A stretch of 64,000 nt of DNA from Flectonema sp. DT1601 (Eukaryota; Euglenozoa; Diplonemea; Diplonemida; Diplonemidae), in the NCBI GenBank assembly GCA_964019425.1, contig OZ025845.1, positions 434,001 through 498,000 of the forward strand, written 5' to 3'. Below are positions 1 through 10,559 of this stretch, piece after piece. Position numbers and translations under genes: made by a program. The notes below the pieces were generated by a model. It did not search any database. It was not told the origin of the DNA and worked only from the letters and a program-made list of their open reading frames with translations. Numbering within the stretch: the first letter of the stretch is position 1; each line of letters begins with the position of its first letter.

Positions 1-1047
1 GAAGCTAAGAGGACTGATGGACTGATATTGATCATTCGTGTGCATTCTGCACCTACACTAACTTACTAATAATGTTGTACACACTTATGTTTTTTAAGGG
101 GTTACACTGCTACTTGAATCAGAGCTTTCGGGTTCAGAACGACGGTCTGGACAATTTCGGAGATCATGAGTAAGAGAGCTGCACTGGCTGCATTGGCGCT
201 TCTTTCTAACAGGCTTCTCGGGGGCACTTTTCCGTTTGCAGGCTCGTTGTTGGATGGTGTGCTCCCTGTCTAACCTTTCAAAAAAGGCTTCTTTTCTTGC
301 TCGTTTATTCTTCAGGGAATCGATATGCTGACTGTGCTCTATCTCTGCAAACTTGTTGTTGTCCGCGGTTGTGTCAAGGGGTGTAGATCCAATAGTGCTC
401 TTCTCAGCTCTAGTAAGGGGAAGCTTATCTGATATTTTGGGCTTGTGGTTCAGTAGCAAAGTAGCCTTACCTCCGTCAAGTGCAAATTGCGGGTTTTCGT
501 CAGAGAAAGCTGTGATATATATCTGACCTGAAGTATCCTTTCGGTAGGTGGGGATGCTGGTTACGGCTGGGATGCGGAGGTTCTGCACACTCACTTCTTG
601 CTCTTCAAAGAAGAGGAATACAAGTGTTGTGTCGCTGAGCGTTCGGAGTACGCCTGCCACCTCGGTGAGGGTACGCACCGGTGCCCACTCTCGATGAGGT
701 CTGGATGACATTTGATATGCTGCCGAAATGCCTGTCACAGTGGCTCTCGTTCTAGAGTATCCTTAATTGTCATTGTTATTTGTGAAGCTGTGATTCAAGC
801 GAGTGACACTCTCCTACTACTACCTTACAAATTGGTCTCAACTGTGCACAAGCATCTTACAGTGTAATACAGTCAATTTCCCCTAAAAATTGCAGAATTT
901 TTGAACTGGTGACAAGTAAAGTTGTATCCCAGACCCGGAATTGAGTTTTCTAATATACAGAGTGGGCCAAAAAAGTGCTCAGACCAAGATTTAGAGGCCA
1001 GCAGTTACCCGTGGTACAAAATAGGCCCTACTTTTGGCACGTCCTCA
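1..1047 (-). mobile_element. End of an unidentified DNA element
   Basis: Sequence unlike the rest of the window stops abruptly at about 1047 (GTCCTCA), where the TA-rich tract of the 3' block begins. Uninterrupted blocks elsewhere run straight through this tract, so 1047 is an insertion boundary. The far end lies outside the window, so the terminal inverted repeat cannot be confirmed. A stretch at 955-980 (ACAGAGTGGGCCAAAAAAGT) looks like a mariner-type terminus but has no partner here. Apart from the zinc-knuckle ORF, the flanks (1-93 and 712-1047) hold no recognisable gene. Confidence 0.5.
94..711 (-). CDS. Zinc-knuckle protein inside a mobile element
   Basis: An open frame of 205 codons from the first ATG at 711; the frame is also open upstream to a GTG at 738. 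The C-terminus holds a CCHC zinc knuckle, CSQCSSLTHDLRNC (C-X2-C-X4-H-X4-C), preceded by a basic, charged, probably helical stretch (KNKRARKEAFFERLDRE, then CKRKSAPEKPVRKKRQ) and followed by an acidic, serine-rich tail. Knuckles of this type bind single-stranded nucleic acid in Gag proteins and occur at the C-terminus of some transposases. The N-terminal half resembles nothing I recognise. It sits inside an inserted element, so a transposon-encoded accessory protein or the last exon of a transposase is likely. It could also be a captured host exon. Confidence 0.45.
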   Translation of the reverse strand: MSSRPHREWAPVRTLTEVAGVLRTLSDTTLVFLFFEEQEVSVQNLRIPAVTSIPTYRKDTSGQIYITAFSDENPQFALDGGKATLLLNHKPKISDKLPLTRAEKSTIGSTPLDTTADNNKFAEIEHSQHIDSLKNKRARKEAFFERLDREHTIQQRACKRKSAPEKPVRKKRQCSQCSSLTHDLRNCPDRRSEPESSDSSSSVTP

Positions 1048-1108
1048 TATATATATTTTTTTTTTTTTTTTTTCATGTTTGATTATTTCCTCTTCATTTT
1101 TTTTTTTC

Positions 1109-1142
<34 letters not shown>

Positions 1143-1331
1143 TCTGCCTCTCTCTTAATTCTGTTCGTTTCTTTGAAACGAAAATTCATTTGAATATTAT
1201 TCCTTGGTCAGCAACCATCATTGTCGCCCTTTGGGCCTGTTAAAAAAAATAAAAATAAAAAGAAAGTTTACATCGGGAATAGGGCAGGAGCCAAAAGCTC
1301 CCAGTCCGTTACTTCCCACTTTATCGAAATT
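1048..1331 (+). repeat. 3' block of the giant retroelement, partial
   Basis: Sense copy of the conserved 3' block, beginning at its TA-rich tract and ending in the stem-loop (GGAGCC-AAAAG-CTCCC area near 1290) and CGAAATT at 1325-1331. It includes the conserved GTTTCTTTGAAAC and GCCCTTTGGGC inverted repeats. The outer part is cut off by the element ending at 1047. It abuts the first satellite monomer of the next block, which indicates a nested insertion. Confidence 0.75.
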
Positions 1332-1582
1332 CTATTTTCCGTCCTGATCGAGACGCTAAACTGATTGTTTCCTTTTTTTAAATAATAAATAAAAAAAAAA
1401 AAAAAAAAAAGAGCATCTCCCTGCTATCCTCATATCCCCACAATAATATTATACCTTTTCATTTTCTCTTTCCTTTTCTGGTCTTTTTTTTTCTTTTTTT
1501 CCGTTTTCATACAACGTTTTTTATTTATATTTTTTTTTTTTTTTTTTTTTTTCATGTTTGATTATTTCCTCTTCATATTTTT

Positions 1583-1614
<32 letters not shown>

Positions 1615-1807
1615 CTCTGCCTCTCTCTTAATTCTGTTCGCTTCTTTGAAACGAAAATTCATTTGAATATTATTCCTTGGTCAGCAACCATCATTGTCGC
1701 CCTTTGGGCCTGTTAAAAAAAAAAAAAAAAAAAAAAAGAAAGTTTACATCGGGAATAGGGCAGGAGCCAAAAGCTCCCAGTCCGTTACTTCCCACTTTAT
1801 CGAAATT
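1332..1807 (+). repeat. 3' block of the giant retroelement
   Basis: Complete sense block: a partial satellite monomer (TCCTGATCGAGACGCTAAAC), poly(A), the GAGCATCTCCCTGCTATCC segment, long C/T-rich tracts, and the terminal stem-loop ending CGAAATT at 1801-1807. The array normally upstream is absent, because the 1048-1331 copy ends inside its first monomer. Confidence 0.75.
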
Positions 1808-2202
1808 CATGCCACAGGCAGGCCCTGCATTCAGCAACTATCCAGCAGTGCTTGGATGTCCTGATCTTCTTCTAAAAAAAAGAAAGAAAAACAAAACTGT
1901 AGCTGGGATCACTCAGGATCAACAGACTACCAATGCTACCTGTTGTACTTGCTCACTATGGGGGGTGATGCCAAACACCCAGAAGTACTAAACTGCTTTC
2001 CTTCTTGCTGCCCAGGAGTTTCTGACCAGAACTAATAGAAAATAAAAAGTAGATGGGAAACAATAAAAAGTAAAATGGATATAACTGAGGTTAAACAAGA
2101 CAAATGAAGTAACAGACCAGAACAGAAAGAGAATTGTAATAGAAGATTACAAATAAAAAAATGCAAGTATCAACACATGATCAAGATACACCAGCAGCTA
2201 AC
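1808..2202 (-). mobile_element. Short related element, internal fragment
   Basis: Matches the internal part of the 1.5-kb element seen complete at 52528-54354, from ATGCCACAGGCAGG to ACACCAGCAGCTAAC. It has lost the terminal 299-bp segment and sits between two oppositely oriented 3' blocks. Element sense is taken as the strand ending in its 3' stem-loop, so the fragment is on minus. Confidence 0.7.
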
Positions 2203-2483
2203 ATTTCGATAAAGTGGGAAGTAACGGACTGGGAGCTTTTGGCTCCTGCCCTATTCCCGATGTAAACTTTCTTTTTATTTTTATTTTTTTTTAACAGGCC
2301 CAAAGGGCGACAATGATGGTTGCTGACCAAGGAATAATATTCAAATGAATTTTCGTTTCAAAGAAACGAACAGAATTAAGAGAGAGGCAGAGGAAAAAAA
2401 AAAAAAAAGAAAGAAAAGAAAAGAAAAAAAAAAATGAAGAGGAAATAATCAAACATGAAAAAAAAAAAAAAAAAAAATATATA
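2203..2483 (-). repeat. 3' block, first part (antisense)
   Basis: Antisense 3' block starting ATTTCGATAAAG, with the stem-loop at 2231-2246 (GGAGC-TTTTG-GCTCC). It is interrupted at its TATATA tract by the pogo-like element and resumes at 4235. Confidence 0.8.
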
Positions 2484-4234
2484 CCGTAATTATAAATATC
2501 ATGGTGTATAAAAAGTCTCCAAATCTCCAAAAAATGGCCAAATCCACCATCTTTATTATATCCAAAGTTTTTTTAGTACAATCATTCACAGAAAACACTT
2601 AGCAAAATTCGGATTCCAGAAAAAAAAAAACTTTTTTTTTTGACCTTTTTCTTTTGACTTTGGTACTAAATTATCGACATTTTGAACTGGTTAAAGTTCT
2701 ACAGGCTGGTCTTGTGTACCAACCTGGTGGGGGATTGATAACTAATGTTGAAGTTGCTTCCAGATACATATCAGGACAACATATCCACAAATAACGTTGT
2801 TGGTAGCTGGTTGCACAGTCTTAATGAATGATGTCAAAATTCCTAAAAGCAGCAAGTAGTAGTCTAGATGAGGCCAACTACAACTAAGGAGTTCCCTTCT
2901 CCAATCGTTGTAATACACCGAGGTATGAGGTGCGGTATTAAAACATGAACTCATGTTCACAACTACGGACTTCAGGAGTACGAGTGGATTTGCAGGATTC
3001 ACAATACCTGCTTTTATAAAACCAGCCGTGATAGTATTTTTCATAATACTATCAAGGGCTGTCACTATCCACCCAATTTGCGGCCCTCGAATGTTCTTCG
3101 TTTTTGTGAGCTCCTTCATCCATTTTGACATGGGTTCGGATTCAGGAGCTCCCTTTGGACCCTTCCCTTTCGCAGCGCGCTTTAAAGTTTCTATCAGCTT
3201 TTTGCTTTGATTTTTTCAACTTTTCCTCCCGCTTGCGCATCTGCTCTGTCATCCACTCACCAAGAAAGCTTGATGCTTCTTTGAAGTTGGCCATGACAGT
3301 TAGATCCGACGGCCGGAGATGAGAAGTCCATCCGCCTTGCACCAGTATAACCGTGATTTTGGCTTCTTCAAATCGACGAAGGACTTCCTCAGTTATCTGC
3401 CCCCTAAACTGGTCATATACTGCGAGACCAGGGTAATCCGATTGGAGTCCCAGCTCCTGGCGTTTCTTAATAAAGTATGGGACTATTGCTCAGAAACCTT
3501 GACCCAGCTGATAGGAGTTCTGCTTCAGGCGCTACTTTCGCAGTGGTTCCAAGACGGTATCCAACCCTTCCGTTCCAGGAACTTGTAGGTCCATGTTGAT
3601 TGTAGGGAACCGGAATCCACGCGTTCCGGCGTATCACCTGTGCTTGAAACCAGAGAAGAGAAGCAAACACAGAGCCACTATAGGCACGGATATTCTCAAT
3701 AAATCGAGCACCTGCTTCCTCATCAGTGGTTAAGATGGTTGGTCTCCCAGATTTCACCTGCCCTTCTAGTGGTTCTCCCTTTGTCTTCCTCTTTTGTTCC
3801 TCAACCAAGAGCTTCATTGCCCTGCCTGCACTGTTGATCTCTTCTTATGGTCCGTGTTGAAGTATGCAATCGCCCTTGACACATTGGCAGCAGAGTTCAC
3901 CATCTCACCAATGTTAAGCAACTCCCCCCTTGACCACTTCTCATAGCAGCGAGACGTTTGTGCTCTTTTACCCGCTCCTCTTTCTTTATCAAACCCAGCT
4001 CCACCTTGCTTACCGACGTCTTCAGGGGTTCAAAAGGATCCCGTTTTTTCAAAAAATTCCGCATAGTGTGAAAAATTTCATCCCCAAAAACTACCATTTT
4101 ACAGTCAAAATGTGTACTTTCATACTTTTTTATAAAAATCCACCAAGTTTTTTTTCCGAGAATCCACCATCTTTTTTATATCCAAAGTTGTTATACTCCA
4201 AATTTTTTATACACCGTGATATTTATAATTACAG
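2484..4234 (-). mobile_element. Pogo-like (Tc1/mariner superfamily) transposon
   Basis: 1751 bp with terminal inverted repeats of about 32 bp: the left end reads CCGTAATTATAAATATCA and the right end, on the minus strand, CTGTAATTATAAATATCA; both continue into GTGTATAAAAA. A TA duplication (2482-2483 and 4235-4236) flanks it in the TA-rich tract of the 3' block, and uninterrupted blocks provide the empty site. A subterminal direct repeat (AATCCACCATCTTT...ATATCCAAAGT) occurs near 2549 and 4162. The body is a decayed DDE_1-type transposase on the minus strand. Confidence 0.85.
2742..4097 (-). pseudogene. Pogo/Tigger-like DDE_1 transposase, frameshifted
   Basis: No single frame is open, but family landmarks appear in order on the minus strand. 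An N-terminal piece at 3897-4097 includes GDEIFHTMRNFLKKRDP. A region at 3467-3817 contains GRPTILTTDEEARF-like sequence, resembling the start of the catalytic domain after the helix-turn-helix. Next comes YDQFRGQITEEVL at about 3410, the context of the second catalytic Asp, then TSHLRPSDLTVMANFKE at about 3310, corresponding to the LQPLD segment of this family. The end is WIVTALDSIMKNTITAGFIKAGI at about 3060. Frame changes near 3135 and 3350-3470 and at least one stop inactivate it. Such enzymes cut and paste DNA at TA sites, which agrees with the TA flanks. Confidence 0.8.
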
Positions 4235-4440
4235 TATATAAATAAAAAACGTTGTATGAAAAAGGAAAAAAAAGAAAAAAAAAAGACCAGAAAAGGAAAG
4301 AGAAAATGAAAAGGTATAATATTATTGTGGGGATATGAGGGATAGCAGGGAGATGCTCTTTTTTTTTTTTTTTTTTTTTTTTCTTATTTATTATTTAAAA
4401 AAAGGAAACAATCAGTTTAGCGTCTCGATCAGGACGGAAA
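4235..4440 (-). repeat. 3' block, second part (antisense)
   Basis: Continuation of the block after the pogo-like insertion: the AAAAACGTTGTATG segment, A-rich tracts, the GGGGATATGAGG and GCAGGGAGATGCTC segments, poly(T), then the first satellite monomer. Confidence 0.8.
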
Positions 4441-7400
4441 ATAGAAATTAATCGACATAGTTGATCGATAGAAAAAAAAACAATGATAACATTGTTTATT
4501 CATTTTTTTTTTTTTTTTTTTTTTTTAAATCTTTTTAATTATTTTAAAGAAAAAACAATCAGTTTAGCGTCTTGACCAGGACGGAAAATAGTAAGTAATC
4601 GACATAGTCGATCGATAAAAAAAAAACAATGATAACATTGTTTATTCCTTTTTTTTTTTTTTTATTCTTTTTATTTATTTTTAAAGAAAAAACAATCAGT
4701 TTAGCGTCCTGACCAGGACGGAAAATAGAAAGTAATCGACATAGTCGATCGATAAAAAAAAACAATGATAACATTGTTTATTCTTTTTTTTTTTTTTTTA
4801 TTTTAATTCTTTTTATTTATTTTTTAAAAAGAAAAAAAATGGAAAATAGAAATTAGTCAACAAAGTCGAACGATAAAAAAAACACAATGATAACATTGTT
4901 TACTCTTTTTCTTTTTATTTTTTTATATTCTTTTTTATTAATTTTGAAAAAAAAAACAATCAGTTTAGCGTCTTGACCAGGACGGAAAATAGAAAGTAAT
5001 CGACATAGTCGATCGATAAAAAAAACAATGATAACATTGTTTATTCTTTTTTTTTTTTATTTTAAATTCTTTTTATTTATTTTTTAAAGAAAAAAAACGG
5101 AAAATAGAAATTAGTCGACAAAGTCGAACGATAAAAAAAAACAATGATAACATTGTTTATTCTTTTTTTTGTATCTTTTTATATTCTTTTTTATTAATTT
5201 TGAAAAAAAAACAATCAGTTTAGCGTCTTGACCAGGACGGAAAATAGAAAGTAATCGACATAGTTGATCGATAAAAAAAACAATGATAACATTGTTTATT
5301 CTTTTTTTTTTTTTTTTTTTAAATTCTTTTTATTAATTTTTTAAGGAAAAAAAACGGAAAATAGAAATTAGTCAACAAAGTCGAACGATAAAAAAAAACA
5401 ATGATAACATTGTTTATTCTTTTTTTTTATTTTTTTTTTTTAATATATTTTTTTTTTCTTTTGAAAAAAAAACAATCAGTTTAGCGTCTTGACCAGGACG
5501 GAAAATAGAAAGTAATCGACATAGTCGATCGATAAAAAAAACAATGATAACATTGTTTATTCTTTTTTTTTTTTTTTTTTTTAAATTCTTTTTATTTATT
5601 TTTTAAAGAAAAAAAACGGAAAATAGAAATTAGTCAACAAAGTCGAACGATAAAAAAAAACAGTGATAACATTGTTTATTCTTTTTTTTATTTTTTTTTT
5701 TTTAATATTTTTTTTATTTTGAAAAAAAAAACAATCAGTTTAGCGTCTTGACCAGGACGGAAAATAGAAAGTAATCGACATAGTCGATCGATAAAAAAAA
5801 CAATGATAACATTGTTTATTCTTTTTTTTTTTTTTTTTTTTAAATTCTTTTTATTTATTTTTTAAAGAAAAAAAACGGAAATAGAAATTAGTCAACAAAG
5901 TCGAACGATAAAAAAAAACATTGATAACATTGTTTATTCTTTTTTTTTATTTTTTTTTTTTAATATTTTTTTTATTTTGAAAAAAAAAACAATCAGTTTA
6001 GCGTCTTGACCAGGACGGAAAATAGAAAGTGATCGACATAGTCGATCGATAAAAAAACAATGATAACATTGTTTATTCTTTTTTTTTATTTTAGATTCTT
6101 TTTATTTATTTTTTAAAGAAAAAAAAAAACGGAAAATAGAAATTAGTCGACAAAGTCGAACGATAAAAAAAACAATGATAACATTGTTTATTCTTTTTTT
6201 TGTATTTTTTTATATTCTTTTTTATTAATTTTGAAAAAAAAAAACAATCAGTTTAGCGTCTTGACCAGGACGGAAAATAGAAAGTGATCGACATAGTCGA
6301 TCGATAAAAAAAAACAATGATAACATTGTTTATTCTTTTTTTTTATTTTAAATTCTTTTTATTTATTCTTTAAAGAAAAGAAACGGAAAATAGAAATTAG
6401 TCGACAAAGTCGAACGATAAAAAAAAACAATGATAACATTGTTTTTCCTTTTTTTTTTTTTTTTTTATATTCTTTTTTATTAATTTTGAAAAAAAAAAAC
6501 AATCAGTTTAGCGTCTTGACCAGGACGGAAAATAGAAAGTGATCGACATAGTCGATCGATAAAAAAACAATGATAACATTGTTTATTCTTTTTTTTTATT
6601 TAAAATCTTTTTATTTATTTTTTAAAGAAAAAAAACGGAAAATAGAAATTAGTCGACAAAGTCGAACGATAAAAAAAAAACAATGATAACATTGTTTATT
6701 CTTTTTTTTTTTTTTTTTTATATTCTTTTTTATTAATTTTGAAAAAAAAACAATCAGTTTAGCGTCTTGACCAGGACGGAAAATAGAAAGTGATCGACAT
6801 AGTCGATCGATAAAAAAACAATGATAACATTGTTTATTCTTTTTTTTTATTTAAAATCTTTTTATTTATTTTTTAAAGAAAAAAAACGGAAAATAGAAAT
6901 TAGTCAACAAAGTCGAACGATAAAAAAAACAATGATAACATTGTTTATTCTTTTTTTTTTTTTTTTTTTTATATTCTTTTTTATTAATTTTGAAAAAAAA
7001 ACAATCAGTTTAGCGTCTTGACCAGGACGGAAAATAGAAAGTGATCGACATAGTCGATCGATAAAAAAACAATGATAACATTGTTTATTCTTTTTTTTTA
7101 TTTTAAATTCTTTTTATTTATTTTTTAAAGAAAAAAAACGGAAAATAGAAATTAGTCGACAAAGTCGAACGATAAAAAAAACAATGATAACATTGTTTAT
7201 TCTTTTTTTTGTATTTTTTTATATTCTTTTTTATTAATTTTGAAAAAAAAAAAACAATCAGTTTAGCGTCTTGACCAGGACGGAAAATAGAAAGTGATCG
7301 ACATAGTCGATCGATAAAAAAAACAATGATAACATTGTTTATTCTTTTTTTTTATTTTAAATTCTTTTTATTTATTCTTTAAAGAAAAGAAACGGAAAAT

Positions 7401-7555
7401 AGAAATTAGTCGACAAAGTCGAACGATAAAAAAAAAACAATGATAACATTGTTTATTCTTTTTTTTTTTTTTTTTTTTATATTCTTTTTTATTAATTTTG
7501 AAAAAAAAACAATCAGTTTAGCATCTTGACCAGGACGGAAAATAGAAAGTGATCG
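4441..7555 (-). repeat. Hairpin satellite array 1
   Basis: Tandem array of two monomer types separated by T-rich tracts. Type A carries CAATCAGTTTAGCGTCTTGA, CCAGGACGGAAAATAGAAAG and the palindrome ATCGACATAGTCGAT. Type B lacks the first part and carries TTAGTCGACAAAGTCGAACG. Both end in AACAATGATAACATTGTT, a 7-bp stem with an ATAA loop. The first monomers next to the block are all type A; from about 4840 on, A and B alternate with a dimer period of about 255 bp. The array is cut at 7555 by the short element. Short ORFs here translate only low-complexity sequence. Confidence 0.9.
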
Positions 7556-8381
7556 GAGTTGAATTTCCAGGTGAGATTTGGACTGTTAGCTTTTGGCTAA
7601 GGCCCTCCCTGAAGAGCAAGAACAAAAAAACTACTCACACCTGAAGAAAACATACACAAAGAACACACTGTAAGCTGTGTGTGTATTTTGTGTTTGTCAC
7701 AACAGGAGAGAAAGAAAGAATGTCAAGGTTGGTCACCTTGCCTATCAACGCACAACATTGGTGGTCTCTACTAGACCCTGAGTGATCCCACTGGATCTCT
7801 CATCGTTCATAGTACCTATGTGAAGTTATAAAATCAAAGGTAAACTATGAACTACAAATGACTTAGCCTGTTATTGTAATGCCACAGGCAGGCCCTGCAT
7901 TCAGCAACTATCCAGCAGTGCTTGAATGTCCTGATCTTCTTCTAAAAAAAAGAAGGAAAAACAAAACTGTAGCTGGGATCACTCAGGATCAACAGACTAC
8001 CAATGCTACCTGTTGTACTTGCTCACTATGGGGGGTGATGCCAAACACCCAGAAGTACTAAACTGCTTTCCTTCTTGCTGCCCAGGGGTTTCTGACCAGA
8101 ACTAATAGAAAATAAAAACAGATGGGAAACAATAAAAAGTAAAATGAATATAACTGAAGTTAAACAAGAATGTTGGTCCTAGACAAGACCTTAAACTGAC
8201 TAACCGGTCTTAATTTTAACTAAGTGTTAACCTAGTTTCCTAGTTTCTAATATGAAATCTTTTTTCTTTTTTTTTCTTTTTGAACAAAATGTAATTATTA
8301 ATGTAAAAAAATGAAGAAACAGACCAGAACAGATAGAGAATAAAAAAGAAAAGATAATTGCAAGAGTTATTGTAGTAAAAG
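7556..8381 (-). mobile_element. Short related element, 5'-truncated copy
   Basis: On the minus strand this copy ends with the complete 3' end (stem-loop GCTAA-TTTTG-TTAGC region, then GGAAATTCAACTC) but begins inside the internal region (TTTTACTACAATAAC). It lies within one satellite palindrome, GTGATCG|ACATAGTC, with essentially no target bases lost. An intact 3' end with a truncated 5' end is the signature of target-primed reverse transcription. It contains the 60-codon frame seen in all copies (7879-8061) and the motif TCCTAGACAAGACCTTAAAC. Confidence 0.75.
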
Positions 8382-8449
8382 ACATAGTCGATCGATAAAA
8401 AAACAATGATAACATTGTTTATTCTTTTTTTTTATTTTAAATTCTTTTT
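8382..8449 (-). repeat. Satellite remnant
   Basis: The second half of the split type A monomer (CATAGTCGATCGAT, hairpin AACAATGATAACATTGTT, T-rich tail). It joins the RT pseudogene directly at 8450. Confidence 0.8.
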
Positions 8450-10121
8450 ACCCTCAGGCATGTCTTAACAGGCTGTCCTGTCTCTTTAACACAAGGGAGG
8501 TTCACGTGGCGTCACGACAGCGTTCTGAAACGCATTGTTATCTTCTTGGAAGAGTTGATAATAAAAGCCAACAAAAGAAAAGAAAACCTCCCGCCTCCCT
8601 CTCAAACTTTTTTAAAAACAGGGGAAAATAAACCCCTAGAAAGAATTTCTAAAGAGACAGGCGAACTTTCACTAGCGAATGATTGGGTCATCCTCGACGA
8701 TGTCGGTGATAACCGCCTAATTGTTCCTCTTGAAGTGTGCCATGTCTCGTCCTCTCTAAGACCAGACATTTTTATTTATTCTTTTTTTGCGAAAAGAGCA
8801 CTGATTCTGGAGCTGACGTGTCCAAATGAAGATCGTTTCGAAACCTCTCATGTCTTAAAGGAAAAAAAATACCTAAAGCTAAGAGACTCGATCATCGCTA
8901 ATGGCTTCGACTGTAACATTTTTACTGAACGACGAGGAACCTCCCCACGTGGCATTCAAGACCACTAATGCGCAGCATTAAAGAAGAACCTGCCACCGCA
9001 AGTTTTATAAAAGATGGTAAAGAAATCTTCCCTATGGAAGAAGTCAAAATCCACAAAGTAACAAAACTGAAAACGATCGAAAAGCTCACCATTGAAAGAT
9101 CGTGGCTTGAGAAATGTCTTATCTGGCAAACTTGTTACGCATCGGCTCTTTCTATTCTACTCATTGCCAATGGTTCTTCTTCCTCCCCGGCCCCTTCTTT
9201 TTTGTTAGATGAGGATGAGCTCACTGGACTCTCCTTGTCATTCTCTTCTATTTCTACTATTGGAAAAAGAGAATCAACACCTGATCGCTGAATGTGATTT
9301 AGTGAAAAGTTCTCTTCTCTCATTAGTTCAAAGAACTAACTCTCTGGAGGAAAAAAGGACGAGCGAGCTGGCGCGACAATCACAAAGAGCGGACCACGCT
9401 GAAATGTTTTATTTCAACTTACAACAAAGGTTCATTCTATTAAACAATGAATTAGAATCTAAGTGTAGGGATGAAACTGGAACAAAAATTCAACTCTATT
9501 TGTCTCAACAAGAGGTCGCAACATTGCGTGCTGGCCCTCAACTGTCCCATTTTTCCCAACAATTTTCCCCAACACCCCCCTTTTTATTCGAATCAACGTC
9601 CACGGTAAAGAATTATCGACTCCCTCTCATCGCAACAACCTATTACTCCTGGACTCCCAAACCCCGTCTTTCCTTTTTTTTTAAACCTCATTCTCCATTG
9701 ATCACGTTCCCTTCTGAACTGTCTCAAAGTAGACTACTGGTATCGTCTTCTGCTCAAACGGAACAAGAAAAAGACAGTGCGGCGACCTCATCGACGGAAG
9801 ATTCACCTATTGCGAGGCAATGGTCCGAAGGTAGACTCGATTTACTGGACAACTACTGTCAAGCGGTAAGTGACTCTCTCCAGACAAATGAGAAAGTGGC
9901 GCTGCTCTCGGAAAAACTAGTGGAAGAGCAACGTCGATGCTCCGAGTTGAGCTATCAACAGAAGACTATCCATAAAGAACAACTGGATCATTCCATGTTG
10001 TTGATGGAGATGGCCAGTGAGCTCTCTGAGCAACTCTATTTGGCAAAAGACCAAAACAGAGCTCTCAAATTTCAGTTACAAACATGGGCAAATGGTTTTA
10101 ACCCACCCGAAAAGGAAGCGC
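8450..10121 (+). pseudogene. RT-endonuclease polyprotein fragment, deleted
   Basis: Near-identical to E1 from about residue 930 (CCHC knuckle, TLRHVLTGC) to residue 1670, but broken. A deletion of about 146 bp after NIFT (near 8930) replaces residues 1090-1138 with a GAAC filler and shifts the frame. A second deletion of about 410 bp at 9257 removes residues 1246-1383 across a CTA microhomology. The endonuclease residues RPD, ELT and KEKKY remain, but the RT domain is missing. The coiled-coil part is the E1 subfamily type. At 10121 a solo 3' copy interrupts it, and the last codons resume at 12361. Confidence 0.9.
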
Positions 10122-10524
10122 AATTTCGATAAAGTGGGAAGTAACGGACTGGGAGCTTTTGGCTCCTGCCCTATTCCCGATGTAAACTTTCTTTTTATTT
10201 TTTTTTTTTTTTTTTTAACAGGCCCAAAGGGCGACAATGATGGTTGCTGACCAAGGAATAATATTCAAATGAATTTTCGTTTCAAAGAAACGAACAGAAT
10301 TGAGAGAGAGGCAGAGAAAAAAAAAAAAAAAAAAAAAAAGAAAGAATAGAAAAAAAAAATATGAAGAGGAAATAATCAAACATGAAAAAAAAAAAAAAAA
10401 AAAAAATATATAAATAAAAAACGTTGTATGAAAAAGGAAAAAAAAGAAAAAAAAAGACCAGAAAAGGAAAGAGAAAATGAAAAGGTATAATATTATTGTG
10501 GGGATATGAGGATAGCAGGGAGAT

Positions 10525-10559
<35 letters not shown>

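Noticed and set aside
2203-2260. HDV-like ribozyme in the 3' block
   Set aside because: The fold is a simple nested stem-loop. The double-pseudoknot pairings were not found by eye, and the block is at the 3' end, not the 5' end.
4441-7555. CRISPR-like array of palindromic repeats
   Set aside because: Repeats of about 127 and 255 bp with A/T slippage tracts between them are satellite DNA. There are no unique spacers of constant length and no cas genes, and the setting is eukaryotic.
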